From an uncultured Pelagibacteraceae bacterium (lineage in GTDB: Bacteria; Pseudomonadota; Alphaproteobacteria; Pelagibacterales; Pelagibacteraceae): a DNA stretch of 64,000 nt. The notes beneath the pieces were generated by a model. It had not been told where the DNA came from and did no database searches. It worked only from the letters and a program-made list of their open reading frames with translations. Shown in pieces: positions 45,900 through 56,475 of this stretch. Numbering within the stretch: the stretch's first letter is position 1; each line of letters opens with the position of its first letter. Location: the NCBI GenBank assembly GCA_902624195.1, contig CACNWV010000004.1:23599-87598 (forward strand), written 5' to 3'. Both the position numbers and the translations under genes were made by a program.

Positions 45900-46594
45900 A
45901 AATAAAACACGGGATGATATTGACCGCTGGCCTAGGTAAGAGAATGCAACCTCTTACTAATAAAAAACCAAAACCATTATTAGAAATAGGAGGTAGCACT
46001 CTTCTTGAAAGAGCAATAAATCTTTTAATCAATCATGGTGTAGAAGAGATAACAGTTAATACCCACCATCTTGCAGATCAAATAGAAAAATTTATCTCAG
46101 ATTTTACATCAGAGGTTAAATTTAAAATATCAAATGAAAAAGATTTATTATTAGATACTGGTGGTGGAGTAAAAAAGGGAGCAAAAGAATTTAAGGATAA
46201 TCCCTTTTTTGTAATAAATCCAGATACGCTTTGGAGTAATAAATATTCTGAAGAAGTACAATCTTTAGAAAAAGAGTATTTTACTAATAAAAGACCGTGC
46301 TTATTAATGGTTAAAAAAGAACTATCTTTGGATAATTCCTTCAAGGGTGACTTTAATTTAAACAATAATTTAATTTCTAAAGATGATCAGAACCAATATA
46401 TTTTTACTGGTCTTCAAATAATGAAAAATGATCATTTAGCCTTTTTTAATAAAAATATTTTTTCTATGAATGAAGTTTGGACAAAATTAATAAGTGAAAA
46501 TAATCTGGGTGGATTAGAAAGTAATCAAAAATTTTACCATTTAAACACTATAGAAATGTTTGAAAAAATATCTTCTTTAAGTCCTATTGATTAA
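45896..46594 (+). CDS. murU: Nucleotidyltransferase (MurU-like)
   Basis: GMILTAGLGKRMQPLTNKKPKPLLEIGG. Confidence 0.82.
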   Translation: MKIKHGMILTAGLGKRMQPLTNKKPKPLLEIGGSTLLERAINLLINHGVEEITVNTHHLADQIEKFISDFTSEVKFKISNEKDLLLDTGGGVKKGAKEFKDNPFFVINPDTLWSNKYSEEVQSLEKEYFTNKRPCLLMVKKELSLDNSFKGDFNLNNNLISKDDQNQYIFTGLQIMKNDHLAFFNKNIFSMNEVWTKLISENNLGGLESNQKFYHLNTIEMFEKISSLSPID

Positions 46595-47303
46595 AAATAA
46601 TATTTTTTGCTCTAGTGCCATCTAAATAATAATATTTTTGAATTTTTAATAGATTATCAAATTCTATTATTAGAGGATTTCCTGTTGGAATTTCTAGTTC
46701 GTTAATCTTCGTATCTGAAATCTTAAAAAGATATTTACACAATGCTCTTAATGAATTTCCATGAGCTGAAATCAAAATATTTTTTCCATTTTTCAAATTC
46801 TTATTTATTTCAATATCATAATAAGGGACCACTCTGTCGTAAGTATTCTTTAAAGACTCGGTTAAAGGAATTTTACTCTGAGGAATTCCACCGTTTAAAG
46901 GACTAAAATTTTCAAGGTATTTACTATCTTTAGTCATAGGCGGAGGTGCTATGTCCCAAGATCTCCTGTATCTTTTAAATTGTTCTTCACCAATTTTCTT
47001 TTTGGTTTCTTCTTTGTTTAGGCCTGTCAGAGATCCATAATGTCTTTCATTTAATTCCCAAGCAGTATTAAACTTCATTGATAAACCTATTGATTTTAAG
47101 ATAATAGTAAGTGTTTCAATTGCTCTTTTAAGATAAGATGTATAGCTAATATCAATTTTAATGTTTAATTTATTTAACAACTCACCTGATTTTTTTGCCT
47201 CTTCCCTGCCTTTATCTGAAAGATCAACATCAACCCATCCAGTGAACTTGTTGTCTGCGTTCCAGACGCTTTGACCGTGTCTTGTTAAAATAAGTTTACT
47301 CAT
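46584..47303 (-). CDS. gpmA: 2,3-bisphosphoglycerate-dependent phosphoglycerate mutase
   Basis: LILTRHGQSVWNADNKFTGWVDVDLSDKG, ELNERHYGSLTG, SAHGNSLRAL. Confidence 0.95.
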   Translation of the reverse strand: MSKLILTRHGQSVWNADNKFTGWVDVDLSDKGREEAKKSGELLNKLNIKIDISYTSYLKRAIETLTIILKSIGLSMKFNTAWELNERHYGSLTGLNKEETKKKIGEEQFKRYRRSWDIAPPPMTKDSKYLENFSPLNGGIPQSKIPLTESLKNTYDRVVPYYDIEINKNLKNGKNILISAHGNSLRALCKYLFKISDTKINELEIPTGNPLIIEFDNLLKIQKYYYLDGTRAKNIIFNQ

Positions 47304-47343
47304 ATAAATTAAATAATGTATTTTGTACTATATAAAAATCTAA

Positions 47344-47733
47344 ATGAAAAATAATATCTTCTTTTATGTAAAATATCTGTTCTATTTTTCATTTATAATT
47401 CTATTAATTTTATATTTATTCCCAGGAAGCCTAATCGGTTTTCTTCTTTATGGTGACTTAGGAAGGCAACCAGATCTTATTTCAAATCCGTTAGGAACAT
47501 CTATAAATCATTTAATATTCTTTTTTTATCTTAGCATTTTAGGATTTTTATTAAACAATAATAAAAAATTTATTTACAGTTTTTCTTTTTTATTTTTAAT
47601 TTCAATAATTTTAGAATTATTACATTTTTTAATTCCTAATAGAACATTTGAACTAAACGACATATATGCAAATAGTTTAGGAGTATTGATGGCATATTTC
47701 ATATTTAAAATTTTAAAAAAACTTAAAAATTAA
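47344..47733 (+). CDS. VanZ-like membrane protein
   Basis: Four hydrophobic helices; ELLHFLIPNRTFELNDIYANSLGVLMAY. Confidence 0.7.
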   Translation: MKNNIFFYVKYLFYFSFIILLILYLFPGSLIGFLLYGDLGRQPDLISNPLGTSINHLIFFFYLSILGFLLNNNKKFIYSFSFLFLISIILELLHFLIPNRTFELNDIYANSLGVLMAYFIFKILKKLKN

Positions 47734-48231
47734 ATGTTCATGCGTTTTATAATTATATTTTTAATTTTTATTTCAAAAGTTACTGCTGAAGAAATATCAG
47801 GAGTACCAAAAATTATAGATGGAGATACAGTCCACATAAATAATTATAAGTTTAGATTAGAAGGTATAGATGCTCCAGAAATGAAACAACAATGTAAAAA
47901 AGAGTTTTTAAAAATTTCATCCACAATTGGTTTTTCATTGTACAAAGATTACAGTTGTGGGCAAGTTTCAAAAGCAAAATTAAAAGCTAAAATAAATGGA
48001 TCAAAAATTAAATGTATATTTACATCAAAAGATAGGTACAAAAGATATATAGCAACTTGTTTTAAAGAAGAAATAAACCTAAATCAGTGGATGGTAAGAA
48101 ATGGATACGCAATAGCATATAGAAGGTACTCAAAAAAATATGTGTCAGATGAGGATTTTGCTAAAGAAAAAAAATTAGGATTATGGCAGGGAAAGTTTAT
48201 GAATCCAGAAAAATGGAGAAAGCTTAACTAA
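47734..48231 (+). CDS. Thermonuclease (SNase) family protein
   Basis: IIDGDTVHINNYKFRLEGIDAPEMKQ; signal peptide. Confidence 0.9.
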   Translation: MFMRFIIIFLIFISKVTAEEISGVPKIIDGDTVHINNYKFRLEGIDAPEMKQQCKKEFLKISSTIGFSLYKDYSCGQVSKAKLKAKINGSKIKCIFTSKDRYKRYIATCFKEEINLNQWMVRNGYAIAYRRYSKKYVSDEDFAKEKKLGLWQGKFMNPEKWRKLN

Positions 48232-48251
48232 TTTTTAGTATAAATTACTAA

Positions 48252-48851
48252 GTGATTCATTTTCAAAAAGTAATATTAATATTTATATCTTTTATTTTAT
48301 TTGCCTGTTCGTCAATTCCTAAAAATACTCAAAATAGTTGCGCTATCTTTGAGGAAAGATATTTGTGGTACAAACATTCTAAGGCTTCATATGAAAAATG
48401 GGGAGCACCTATTCATTTACAACTAGCTTTTGTAAAAAAAGAAAGCGACTTTAATTGGCTTGCAAAACCACCAAGAACTAAATTATTTAAAGTAATACCA
48501 TTTAAAAGACCTTCATCTTCTTTTGGATATTCTCAGGCTGTTAAGGGAACTTGGGAACAATATAAAAGAGAAACAAACAACCCTTTAGCTACAAGAGCAA
48601 GGTTTAAAGACTCAGTAGATTTTATAGGTTGGTATATTCATAAAACAAATAAAATATTAAAAATTTCAAAAAAAGATTCTTATCGACAATATTTAGCGTA
48701 TTATAAGGGTTGGGGAGATTATAAAAATTATTCAAAAGATAAAAAAGCTATAATATATGCAAAGTCTGTGAAAGATATGGCAAGTAAATATAGAAAACAA
48801 TTAACACTCTGCAAAAAAAATCTAGATAAAAACAAATATATTATTTTTTAA
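48252..48851 (+). CDS. Lipoprotein with SLT-like transglycosylase domain
   Basis: Lipobox LFACSS; LAFVKKESDFNW...SFGYSQAVKGTWEQY; GTG start. Confidence 0.7.
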   Translation: MIHFQKVILIFISFILFACSSIPKNTQNSCAIFEERYLWYKHSKASYEKWGAPIHLQLAFVKKESDFNWLAKPPRTKLFKVIPFKRPSSSFGYSQAVKGTWEQYKRETNNPLATRARFKDSVDFIGWYIHKTNKILKISKKDSYRQYLAYYKGWGDYKNYSKDKKAIIYAKSVKDMASKYRKQLTLCKKNLDKNKYIIF

Positions 48852-51800
48852 GCTGTTTTTGTAACTCAATCTCAACAGCATCAATCCTCTTGGTTCCTCT
48901 CCCAACAATTGTGTAAACAGTAGGGATTACATAGAGAGTAAAAAATGTTGAGAATAACATTCCGCCAAATATTGTTATACCAACAGTTAATCGACTTGCA
49001 GCACCAGGCCCAGTTCCAAGAATAAGTGGTAAAACTCCAATAATTGTTGAGATACTTGTCATTAGAATAGGTCTTAGCCTAATAGCGGCAGCTTCAAATA
49101 CAGCAACTTCTAAATTTTTTCCTTCCTTCCTCAACTGATTTGCAAATTCTACAATTAGGATACCGTTTTTAGCTGAGAGACCAATCAAAATGATTAATGC
49201 TATTTGACTATAAACATTTAATGAAGACCCAACTACAAGTAAACCAATTAATCCACCAAGGATAGCCATAGGCACAGTTAACATAATTGTCAATGGATGC
49301 CTCCAGCTTTCAAACTGAGCACTCATAGCAAGGTATGCAGTAATTAATGCTAAGGCAAATATTACATAAAGTTCAGTGTTAGTTTTTTTATACTCTTCAC
49401 TTTCACCTTTATAAGCAATTTTTGCTTGAGGTGTATTTTGTTCTACTACACTTACTAAAAACTTTAGAGCCTCATCAAGCGAATAATCTCCTACAAGTCT
49501 TGCTGAGATAGTAACTGCTTTTTGTCTATTGTATCTTGCTAAGAATGGAGATTGTCCCTCTTCATCGTATGCAACTAAGTTTGACACAGAGACAAGCTTT
49601 CCATTATTTTTAGATCTTACAAAAACTTTACTTATACTATCTGGTTCTTGTCTATCTTTGATATCACCTTGCAAAATTATAGAATATTCCTTACCATCCC
49701 TTGTAAAGTTTGTAACTCTTTTTGAACCAAAAATTGTTTCTATAGTTTTTCCAATATCTTCTGTTGAAACTCCTAAATCAGCGGCTTTTTTTTGATCTAT
49801 CTTTACATTTAATTGAGGTTTGTTCAGATCAAAGTCATCTTGAATAGAAGTAAGACCAGGATTTTTTCTTGCCTCTTTTTTAATTATTTCTTTCCACTCA
49901 ATCAATTGTTCATATGTATTACCTAAAACAACAAATTGTACTGGACTTTCTATTCCACCAGTCCTTATCCCTTGAGGCATTATTGGAAAAGCCAAAACAC
50001 CTGGCACTCTAGTAATTTTTCCAAAGGACTCTCTCATTATCTCAACACCATGACGATCTCTTTTAGCCCAAGGCTCTAAAAGAACAATTATAAAACCACT
50101 ATTAACTTGTTTAGCTGACTTTCCAAAACCTGGAACTCGCATTATTAATTTTCTGTATTCACCTTTACCTACACTTGGCAGTAACAATTCCTCTATTTCT
50201 TCTGCTCTATCTTTGGTAAAGTTAAAACCAGAGCCTTGTGGAGCTTTTACAATAACAAAAAAAGCTCCTCTGTCTTCAGGGGCAATTAATTCTTTTTTAG
50301 CAAAATTAAAAAAAAATATTGTTAATGCAAGAGTACCCAATAAAAAAATAGTTATTGTTTTTCTTTTCTTAATCCAATTTAATAGTGAAACTTTATAAAG
50401 ATAAGTAAGATCTTTTAAATATTTCTCAAATTTTAAAACAATTTTTGATTTTTGCATATTTTTTTGCAAAAATTTGCTAGCTAACATCGGACTTAATGAC
50501 AACGCAACAAAGCTAGAAATAATCACAGCTGATGCAAGAGTTATTGCTGTTTGAGTAAAAAGAACTCCTGTAATTCCTTTAATAAAAATTAGAGGCACAA
50601 ATACTGCTACCAACACAACAGTTGTGGCTATTATTGCGAAGGATACCTGCTTAGCACCCTTATAAGCTGCAACTAAAGGTGTATCCCCTAACTCAATTCT
50701 TCTTACTATATTTTCAAGCATCACAATAGCATCATCAACCACAATACCGATAGCTAGTACTAAGGCCATCAAAGTAAAAAGGTTAATTGAAAAATCAAAA
50801 ACATAAATTGATAAAAAAGTTGAGATTAATGAAACAGGCAAAGCTATTAAAGGGACAACCAAAGCTCTAAGGTTACCTAAAAATAGATAAATAATAATTG
50901 TTACCAATATCAATGCAATGATTAGCGTTTTATAAACTTCTTTAATAGCAGATTTAATATAATTACTTCTATCAAATGAAACTTCTAAAGTAGTGCCTGG
51001 TGGTAAACTTGGTTTTAGTTCTTTTATCTTTTTTTTGATCCCATTAGCTACAGCAATAGTGTTAGCGTCAGATTGTTGATATATCCCTATTCCAACAACT
51101 TGCTTTCCGTTACCTTTAAAAAGAGTTCTTGTTGACTCAGCTCCTAATTCGATTCTTGAAACATCTGACAAGGTTATGATTGAACCGTCCTTAGCTCTTT
51201 TTAGAGGTAGTTTTTTATAATTCTCAACTTCTTTATAAGCTTTATCAAGCTTTATAGTTAGATCGACATCCCTTGACTCAATTCGTCCAGCTGGGAATTC
51301 TGTATTTTCACTTCTTAGGACCGCTTCTACTTCTTGAGTAGTTAGATCTCTTGCAGCTAAAGCGATTGGATCTAGCCAAACTCTTAGTGAAAGTTCCCTT
51401 TGACCACCAAGACGAACTCTTCCCACGCCATCAACAGTTGAAAAAGTGTCAGTTAAATATCTATCCGCATAATCAGTCAACTCTAAATCAGTCATTGTTT
51501 CAGAATTAAAAGATAACCACATAGTAGTCCTCATCCCCGCGCCTTGTTTGAAAATTTCAGGCTGTTCTGCTCCCTCCGGTAAATTATCTAAAACTCTTGA
51601 CACTGAACTTCTTACATCGTTAGCAACATCATCTAGATCTAGGCTAGTTTCAAAAGTGAGTGTAATTCTTGAGCTTTCATCCTCACTAAAAGAGTCAATC
51701 GTTTCTAAACCTGGTGTTCCTCCAACAAAATCTTCAATTTTTTGAGTTATTTGAGTATCAACTATCTCTGCTGAGGCCCCTCTATAATCAGTTTGAATAG

Positions 51801-51936
51801 TTACAACAGGAGGCTGGACATCTGGGAGCTCGTCAGTGGGAATTTCTTGAAAAGTAACAAGACCAAATATCACTAGCACCAAGCTCATTACTGATGCTAC
51901 TACAGGTCTTTTTATAGATAAGTCTGTTAAAAACAT
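48841..51936 (-). CDS. RND (HAE1/AcrB-like) efflux permease
   Basis: SIKRPVVASVMSLVLVIFGLVTF...; 1031 aa; AIGIVVDDAIVMLENI. Confidence 0.95.
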   Translation of the reverse strand: MFLTDLSIKRPVVASVMSLVLVIFGLVTFQEIPTDELPDVQPPVVTIQTDYRGASAEIVDTQITQKIEDFVGGTPGLETIDSFSEDESSRITLTFETSLDLDDVANDVRSSVSRVLDNLPEGAEQPEIFKQGAGMRTTMWLSFNSETMTDLELTDYADRYLTDTFSTVDGVGRVRLGGQRELSLRVWLDPIALAARDLTTQEVEAVLRSENTEFPAGRIESRDVDLTIKLDKAYKEVENYKKLPLKRAKDGSIITLSDVSRIELGAESTRTLFKGNGKQVVGIGIYQQSDANTIAVANGIKKKIKELKPSLPPGTTLEVSFDRSNYIKSAIKEVYKTLIIALILVTIIIYLFLGNLRALVVPLIALPVSLISTFLSIYVFDFSINLFTLMALVLAIGIVVDDAIVMLENIVRRIELGDTPLVAAYKGAKQVSFAIIATTVVLVAVFVPLIFIKGITGVLFTQTAITLASAVIISSFVALSLSPMLASKFLQKNMQKSKIVLKFEKYLKDLTYLYKVSLLNWIKKRKTITIFLLGTLALTIFFFNFAKKELIAPEDRGAFFVIVKAPQGSGFNFTKDRAEEIEELLLPSVGKGEYRKLIMRVPGFGKSAKQVNSGFIIVLLEPWAKRDRHGVEIMRESFGKITRVPGVLAFPIMPQGIRTGGIESPVQFVVLGNTYEQLIEWKEIIKKEARKNPGLTSIQDDFDLNKPQLNVKIDQKKAADLGVSTEDIGKTIETIFGSKRVTNFTRDGKEYSIILQGDIKDRQEPDSISKVFVRSKNNGKLVSVSNLVAYDEEGQSPFLARYNRQKAVTISARLVGDYSLDEALKFLVSVVEQNTPQAKIAYKGESEEYKKTNTELYVIFALALITAYLAMSAQFESWRHPLTIMLTVPMAILGGLIGLLVVGSSLNVYSQIALIILIGLSAKNGILIVEFANQLRKEGKNLEVAVFEAAAIRLRPILMTSISTIIGVLPLILGTGPGAASRLTVGITIFGGMLFSTFFTLYVIPTVYTIVGRGTKRIDAVEIELQKQLKK

Positions 51937-52809
51937 TTAATTTTTAGGATTAATAATTTTTATTTTGGCATTATTTCTTACTTTTGAGACACCTTCTGTA
52001 ATAACCAACTCACCTTCATTTATTCCAGAGATAACAGAAACTTTACCGAAATTTCTTTTACCTATTTTGATATCTTTTTTTTCAGCAGTATCATCTTTTA
52101 CTGTATAGACAAAAGCTGAGCTCCCTTGTATTGTTACAGCACTTTCAGGAACACCGATTTGATTTATTTCATCATATATGACTTTTACAGTCATTAATTG
52201 CCCTGGGATAATCTCAAAATTTGAATTATCTACCAAAACTCTAGATAAAATTGATCTTGTAGAAGGATCTATTCTAGAGCTAATTGTCTCAATTTTCCCT
52301 TGAAAAATTTTATTAAATGCAGAACTCGTAATATCTGCCCTTAGTCCTTTTTTAAGTATACTTACATAATTTTCTGGAACCTTAATATCTATTACTATCT
52401 TTTTTAAATCATCTAAAGTCACTATTAAACTTTCTGAGCCCAAAACACCTTGAGCTATTTCTCTTTTCCCTAATTTTCCTTGAAAATCAGCTATAAGTTT
52501 TTCACCGCTTTTAAATTTTAAAATAATTTCTCCTTTGTTCACAAATCTATTATCTATATTTAATTCTCCATCCACCTCACTTGTTTTAATTCTATAAGTC
52601 TTTGAATTTTGGGCAATTGCTGTTCCAAATGTTTCGATACTTTTATAAAACTTTGATTTTTCAACCTTTTTTACTATTACTCCTGGTGGCGGTATTACGC
52701 TAAATTTTTTCTGGAAGTGTAGACCTATAAAATGTCTTGCGGCTATAATTGTAAAAATAGCTATAAAGAATACGATTATAAAAACTTTTAGTTTAGAAAT
52801 GGTTTTCAT
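51937..52809 (-). CDS. RND membrane fusion protein
   Basis: HlyD-like architecture, GVPESAVTIQGSSAFVYTV; adjacent to RND permease. Confidence 0.9.
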   Translation of the reverse strand: MKTISKLKVFIIVFFIAIFTIIAARHFIGLHFQKKFSVIPPPGVIVKKVEKSKFYKSIETFGTAIAQNSKTYRIKTSEVDGELNIDNRFVNKGEIILKFKSGEKLIADFQGKLGKREIAQGVLGSESLIVTLDDLKKIVIDIKVPENYVSILKKGLRADITSSAFNKIFQGKIETISSRIDPSTRSILSRVLVDNSNFEIIPGQLMTVKVIYDEINQIGVPESAVTIQGSSAFVYTVKDDTAEKKDIKIGKRNFGKVSVISGINEGELVITEGVSKVRNNAKIKIINPKN

Positions 52810-53627
52810 TTTTTTTTAAGTCCGTATTCCGACCACGAGCCATCGTAGATTAAAGGTTTTTTACCACTTATAATAGAATTAGCTAGTCCTAAAATACATG
52901 CAGTAACACCAGAACCACATGTAAATGCGATTTCTTTGTCTTTATCAATTCTATAATTATTAAAAATATTGATTAATTCCTCTTTTTTTTTAAAGGTCTG
53001 ATTTTGATTAATAAGCATTGTAAATGGTAAATTCTTAGAACCTGGTATGTGACCACTTTTCAGTCCTTTACGAGGTTCTGGTTGCAAACCTAAAAATCTT
53101 TTTTTACTACGAGCATCTATCAACTGAAATTTTTGTGAAGATATATTTTCTTCAATTTGATTTATATTGACAACAATCGATTTATCTTCAGTGGCTTTGT
53201 ATTTCGTTTCTTTAATTTTAATAATTTTTTTTGAAACAGGTCTATTTTCATCCAACCATTTTTTAAAACTTCCATCTAAAACTGAAACCAAGTTTGCATC
53301 ATGTCCAAAATAGATAAAAGAAAACCAAACTCTACATGAACTAAATACATCAGAATTATCATATATTACTACATGGTCTGAATTATTTATTCCAAGACTT
53401 GATACAATCTCTTCCCAATTTTTTACAGAGGGCAACATGTGCGGCAAAGTTGAATTTTGGTTGGAATTTTTATCAATATCAAAAAAAACAGCATTCTTGA
53501 TATGAGTAGCTTTAAATTCCTTTTCAGCATTTCGGTCGGAAGCGGGTAAACACCAAGTTGCATCTAATATTTTTACTTTTTCAATATTTTTTTCTAACCA
53601 CTCTGTTGTTACCAGTTGTCTCATCAT
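52806..53627 (-). CDS. sseA: 3-mercaptopyruvate/thiosulfate sulfurtransferase
   Basis: Two rhodanese domains; active-site loop CGSGVTACI. Confidence 0.9.
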   Translation of the reverse strand: MMRQLVTTEWLEKNIEKVKILDATWCLPASDRNAEKEFKATHIKNAVFFDIDKNSNQNSTLPHMLPSVKNWEEIVSSLGINNSDHVVIYDNSDVFSSCRVWFSFIYFGHDANLVSVLDGSFKKWLDENRPVSKKIIKIKETKYKATEDKSIVVNINQIEENISSQKFQLIDARSKKRFLGLQPEPRKGLKSGHIPGSKNLPFTMLINQNQTFKKKEELINIFNNYRIDKDKEIAFTCGSGVTACILGLANSIISGKKPLIYDGSWSEYGLKKK

Positions 53628-54070
53628 CTATTTTTTTCAATATATCTTTGATGATAATCCTCTGCTTTACAATAATTTTTAATTTTTGAAATCTTAGTTT
53701 TAATCTTACCGTTTAACTTTTTATCATATTCTTTGAGAATTTCTTTGGCTTCATTTTCCTGATTTTGATTTTCGTAAAAAATTTCGCTTCTATATTGTGT
53801 ACCAATATCAGGGAATTGCATATCTTTCTGTGTAGGATCGTGCATATTAAAAAATAAATCCAAGATATTTTTAAATGAAATTATTTTTTCGTCGTAAAAT
53901 AACCTTACAACCTCTGCATGACCAGACTCTCCAGTGCAAACTTCTTCATATGTTACATTATCCTTAAAACCCCCAGCATATCCCACCTCAGTATCAATTA
54001 TACCAGGTTTATTTTTGAAGTTTTCCTCAGGTTTCCAAAAACATCCAAGTGCAAGTGTACATTTCTTCAT
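53624..54070 (-). CDS. msrA: Peptide methionine sulfoxide reductase A
   Basis: ALGCFWKPEENF, VGYAGG, DPTQKDMQFPDIGTQYRS. Confidence 0.95.
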   Translation of the reverse strand: MKKCTLALGCFWKPEENFKNKPGIIDTEVGYAGGFKDNVTYEEVCTGESGHAEVVRLFYDEKIISFKNILDLFFNMHDPTQKDMQFPDIGTQYRSEIFYENQNQENEAKEILKEYDKKLNGKIKTKISKIKNYCKAEDYHQRYIEKNR

Positions 54071-54103
54071 AAGTTAATTATATATCTTAAAGAGGATATT
54101 AAA

Positions 54104-54982
54104 TTGCTAACACGAAATCAATTAGGCGTATTGTACGGTATTGCATCAGTTGCATGTTTCGCAATGATGGATGCTAGTGTTAAATGGCTTGATATGTTCC
54201 CAGTCGGACAAGTTTTATTTTCTAGATTTTTTTTCGGTTTAATTCCAATTTTAATGCTTGTCCCGCGAAATGAATTTAAAACATTTTACAAAACTACTAG
54301 ACCTAAGTTACACGCTTTTAGAGCGATCGCAGGGACTTTAGCAATTGTAGCTTTATTTATTGCGTTAAGGGAAATTCCTCTTGCCGATGTTGTTAGTTTA
54401 ACATTTGGCGGTCCAATTTTCGTTACATTAGGATCAATTTTTTTTTTATCAGAGAAAGTTGGAATTAAAAGATGGTTAGCAGTTTTGATAGGTTTTTTAG
54501 GAATGCTACTTATTGTAAAGCCTGCATACGAAGAATTAAATATTTTTTATATTTTTCCAGTGATTTTTTGTATATTTTTTGCTTGCGTTGCGTTAAGTAT
54601 CAGAAGTTTATCTTCAACAGAACCAAATTACAGAATAGCACTTTATTTTTCACTCTTAAGTATGTTTGTGGGACTAGCTACATTGCCATTTGGTTGGATA
54701 ATGCCAACTAAATTTGAGTTATTTCTTTTAATCTTTACAGGTTTAGTTGGTTCTATAGCAAATATACTTTTGACAGTTTCATTAAGGATCGCTGAAGCTT
54801 CACTTGTAACACCGACTAAATACTTAAATTTAGTATTCGCTATATTTTTAGGTTATTTTATTTGGGGAGAAATTCCTAAACTGCTCACTCTTATCGGAGC
54901 TGCATTAATAATTTTAAGCTCTGTAATTATATTAATGAGAGAGACTGAACTTAAAAAAAAAACAGTTAGTCCAAGACCGTGA
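54104..54982 (+). CDS. EamA/DMT family permease
   Basis: Ten hydrophobic segments; TTG start at 54104 with AGAGGA upstream (the ORF track's 53918 start runs into msrA). Confidence 0.88.
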   Translation: MLTRNQLGVLYGIASVACFAMMDASVKWLDMFPVGQVLFSRFFFGLIPILMLVPRNEFKTFYKTTRPKLHAFRAIAGTLAIVALFIALREIPLADVVSLTFGGPIFVTLGSIFFLSEKVGIKRWLAVLIGFLGMLLIVKPAYEELNIFYIFPVIFCIFFACVALSIRSLSSTEPNYRIALYFSLLSMFVGLATLPFGWIMPTKFELFLLIFTGLVGSIANILLTVSLRIAEASLVTPTKYLNLVFAIFLGYFIWGEIPKLLTLIGAALIILSSVIILMRETELKKKTVSPRP

Positions 54983-55602
54983 GAAAGAACCCGTCATACT
55001 GGTCTCACGCTATAAAAATTTTATCTAAAAAAGATAAAGTATTAAAAAATCTAATAATTAAATATGATGATAAATACTTAACTACAAGGGAAGATATATT
55101 TTACTCTCTTTGCAAGAGTATAATTGGCCAACAAATAAGTGTTTCAGCAGCGAATTCAGTATTTAATAAATTTCAATCAAAAGTTAAAAAAATTAATCCT
55201 TCAAGAGTATCAAAATTTTCAATATCACAACTTAAATCCTGTGGTTTGACTAGACAAAAAGCTTTAGGCATAAAAGAACTATCAATAAAATTTGTTAAAA
55301 AGGAATTTAACCCTAAACTTATAAACAAAATGAACGATGAAGAAGCAATAGAGTATTTATCCACACTAAGACAAATAGGTAGATGGAGTGCAGAAATGAT
55401 TTTATTATTTACTTACAATCGATCTAATATTTGGCCACTACAAGACATTGGTTTATTAAGAGCAATTTCAAATAATTATAAAAAAAAATATTTTCCTCCA
55501 AAAAGTTTTCTTAAAAAACTTTATAAGAAATTTACACCTTACTGTTCGGTTGCTACATGGTATCTTTGGAGATCAATTGACGACGAACCAATTCAATATT
55601 AA
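54979..55602 (+). CDS. DNA-3-methyladenine glycosylase II-like (HhH-GPD)
   Basis: SIIGQQISVSAANSVFNKF, LRQIGRWSAEMILLF, WPLQDIGL. Confidence 0.88.
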   Translation: MRKNPSYWSHAIKILSKKDKVLKNLIIKYDDKYLTTREDIFYSLCKSIIGQQISVSAANSVFNKFQSKVKKINPSRVSKFSISQLKSCGLTRQKALGIKELSIKFVKKEFNPKLINKMNDEEAIEYLSTLRQIGRWSAEMILLFTYNRSNIWPLQDIGLLRAISNNYKKKYFPPKSFLKKLYKKFTPYCSVATWYLWRSIDDEPIQY

Positions 55603-55886
55603 ACTCCTTCAATCGTTTGATGTTGGCGAATTGCATACCCTTTGAGAATTGAATGCGCAGCTTGATACTCTCTTGATTTGTAAAATTCATTTGCTTTGTC
55701 ATAAGAAGAAAACTCAATTACAACTGTTCTTGGAGATTTTTCGCCTTCATTGAATGTCGATCTTCCACCTCGGATTAAAAATATTCCTCCATATTTTTCA
55801 ACCGATGCTCTAGCTTTTACAGCATATTCTTTAAGTTTTTCTTCGCTATTAATATTTTTATAAACACAAACTACGTATCCTTTCAT
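55599..55886 (-). CDS. DUF1330 family protein
   Basis: KYGGIFLIRGG...VVIEFSSYDKANEFYKSREYQAAHSIL. Confidence 0.88.
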   Translation of the reverse strand: MKGYVVCVYKNINSEEKLKEYAVKARASVEKYGGIFLIRGGRSTFNEGEKSPRTVVIEFSSYDKANEFYKSREYQAAHSILKGYAIRQHQTIEGV

Positions 55887-55919
55887 TTACAACTCCTTTA
55901 AAATAAATTATTTTTCTTC

Positions 55920-56447
55920 ATGGCAGATAAACTTATCATTGACTGGAAAGAGTATAATCTAATCGTAGAAAAATTAGCAATACAAATTTACAAAAGTGGT
56001 TATAAGCCTAATTTACTCATCGGAATTATGCGAGGAGGTGCACCAATAATAGACGTTTTAAGTCGAGTTTTTAAATTAAAATGTGCCTACTTAGCTGTTG
56101 AGTCATACTCGGGTGAAGGCACAGAAGATCAGCAAGGTGATCTTGTTTTTTCTAGAGAAATGAGTTCTACGGTTCAAGATATGAGAGGAAATATTTTATT
56201 ATGCGATGATTTATCTGATACTGGCGTAACTTTAAATAAAAGTATTCACTGGCTAAAAAAATATCCACCTCTCAAAGACAATATAAAAGAAATTAAAACA
56301 GCAGTTTTATGGAAGAAAAAAGACTCTACTTTTGAACCAGACTTTTGCGCACAAAGATTAGAAAGCAATCCTTGGATAGTTCAACCATTTGAGCATTACG
56401 AAGAGATAAAAATTCAGGACTTAGTTAATAAACATCAGAAAAATTAA
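55920..56447 (+). CDS. Purine-type phosphoribosyltransferase
   Basis: LIGIMRGGAPIIDVLSR, LLCDDLSDTGVTL PRPP loop. Confidence 0.85.
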   Translation: MADKLIIDWKEYNLIVEKLAIQIYKSGYKPNLLIGIMRGGAPIIDVLSRVFKLKCAYLAVESYSGEGTEDQQGDLVFSREMSSTVQDMRGNILLCDDLSDTGVTLNKSIHWLKKYPPLKDNIKEIKTAVLWKKKDSTFEPDFCAQRLESNPWIVQPFEHYEEIKIQDLVNKHQKN

Positions 56448-56467
56448 GGGCCAGAATCAACTGGCCC
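56448..56467. terminator. Shared hairpin between convergent PRT and permease genes
   Basis: GGGCCAG-AATCAA-CTGGCCC perfect 7-bp GC-rich stem directly after the + strand stop; no T tract. Confidence 0.6.
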
Positions 56468-56475
56468 AATAATCT

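Noticed and set aside
53918-54103. N-terminal extension of the EamA permease given by the ORF track
   Set aside because: It runs antisense through msrA; a TTG with a good Shine-Dalgarno sequence at 54104 gives a normal permease N-terminus.
54472-54711. Out-of-frame ORF inside the EamA permease
   Set aside because: The permease frame is clearly coding; this ORF has no recognisable features.
55357-55365. TTATCCACA consensus DnaA box
   Set aside because: Isolated within the DNA glycosylase gene; no accompanying boxes or AT-rich unwinding region.
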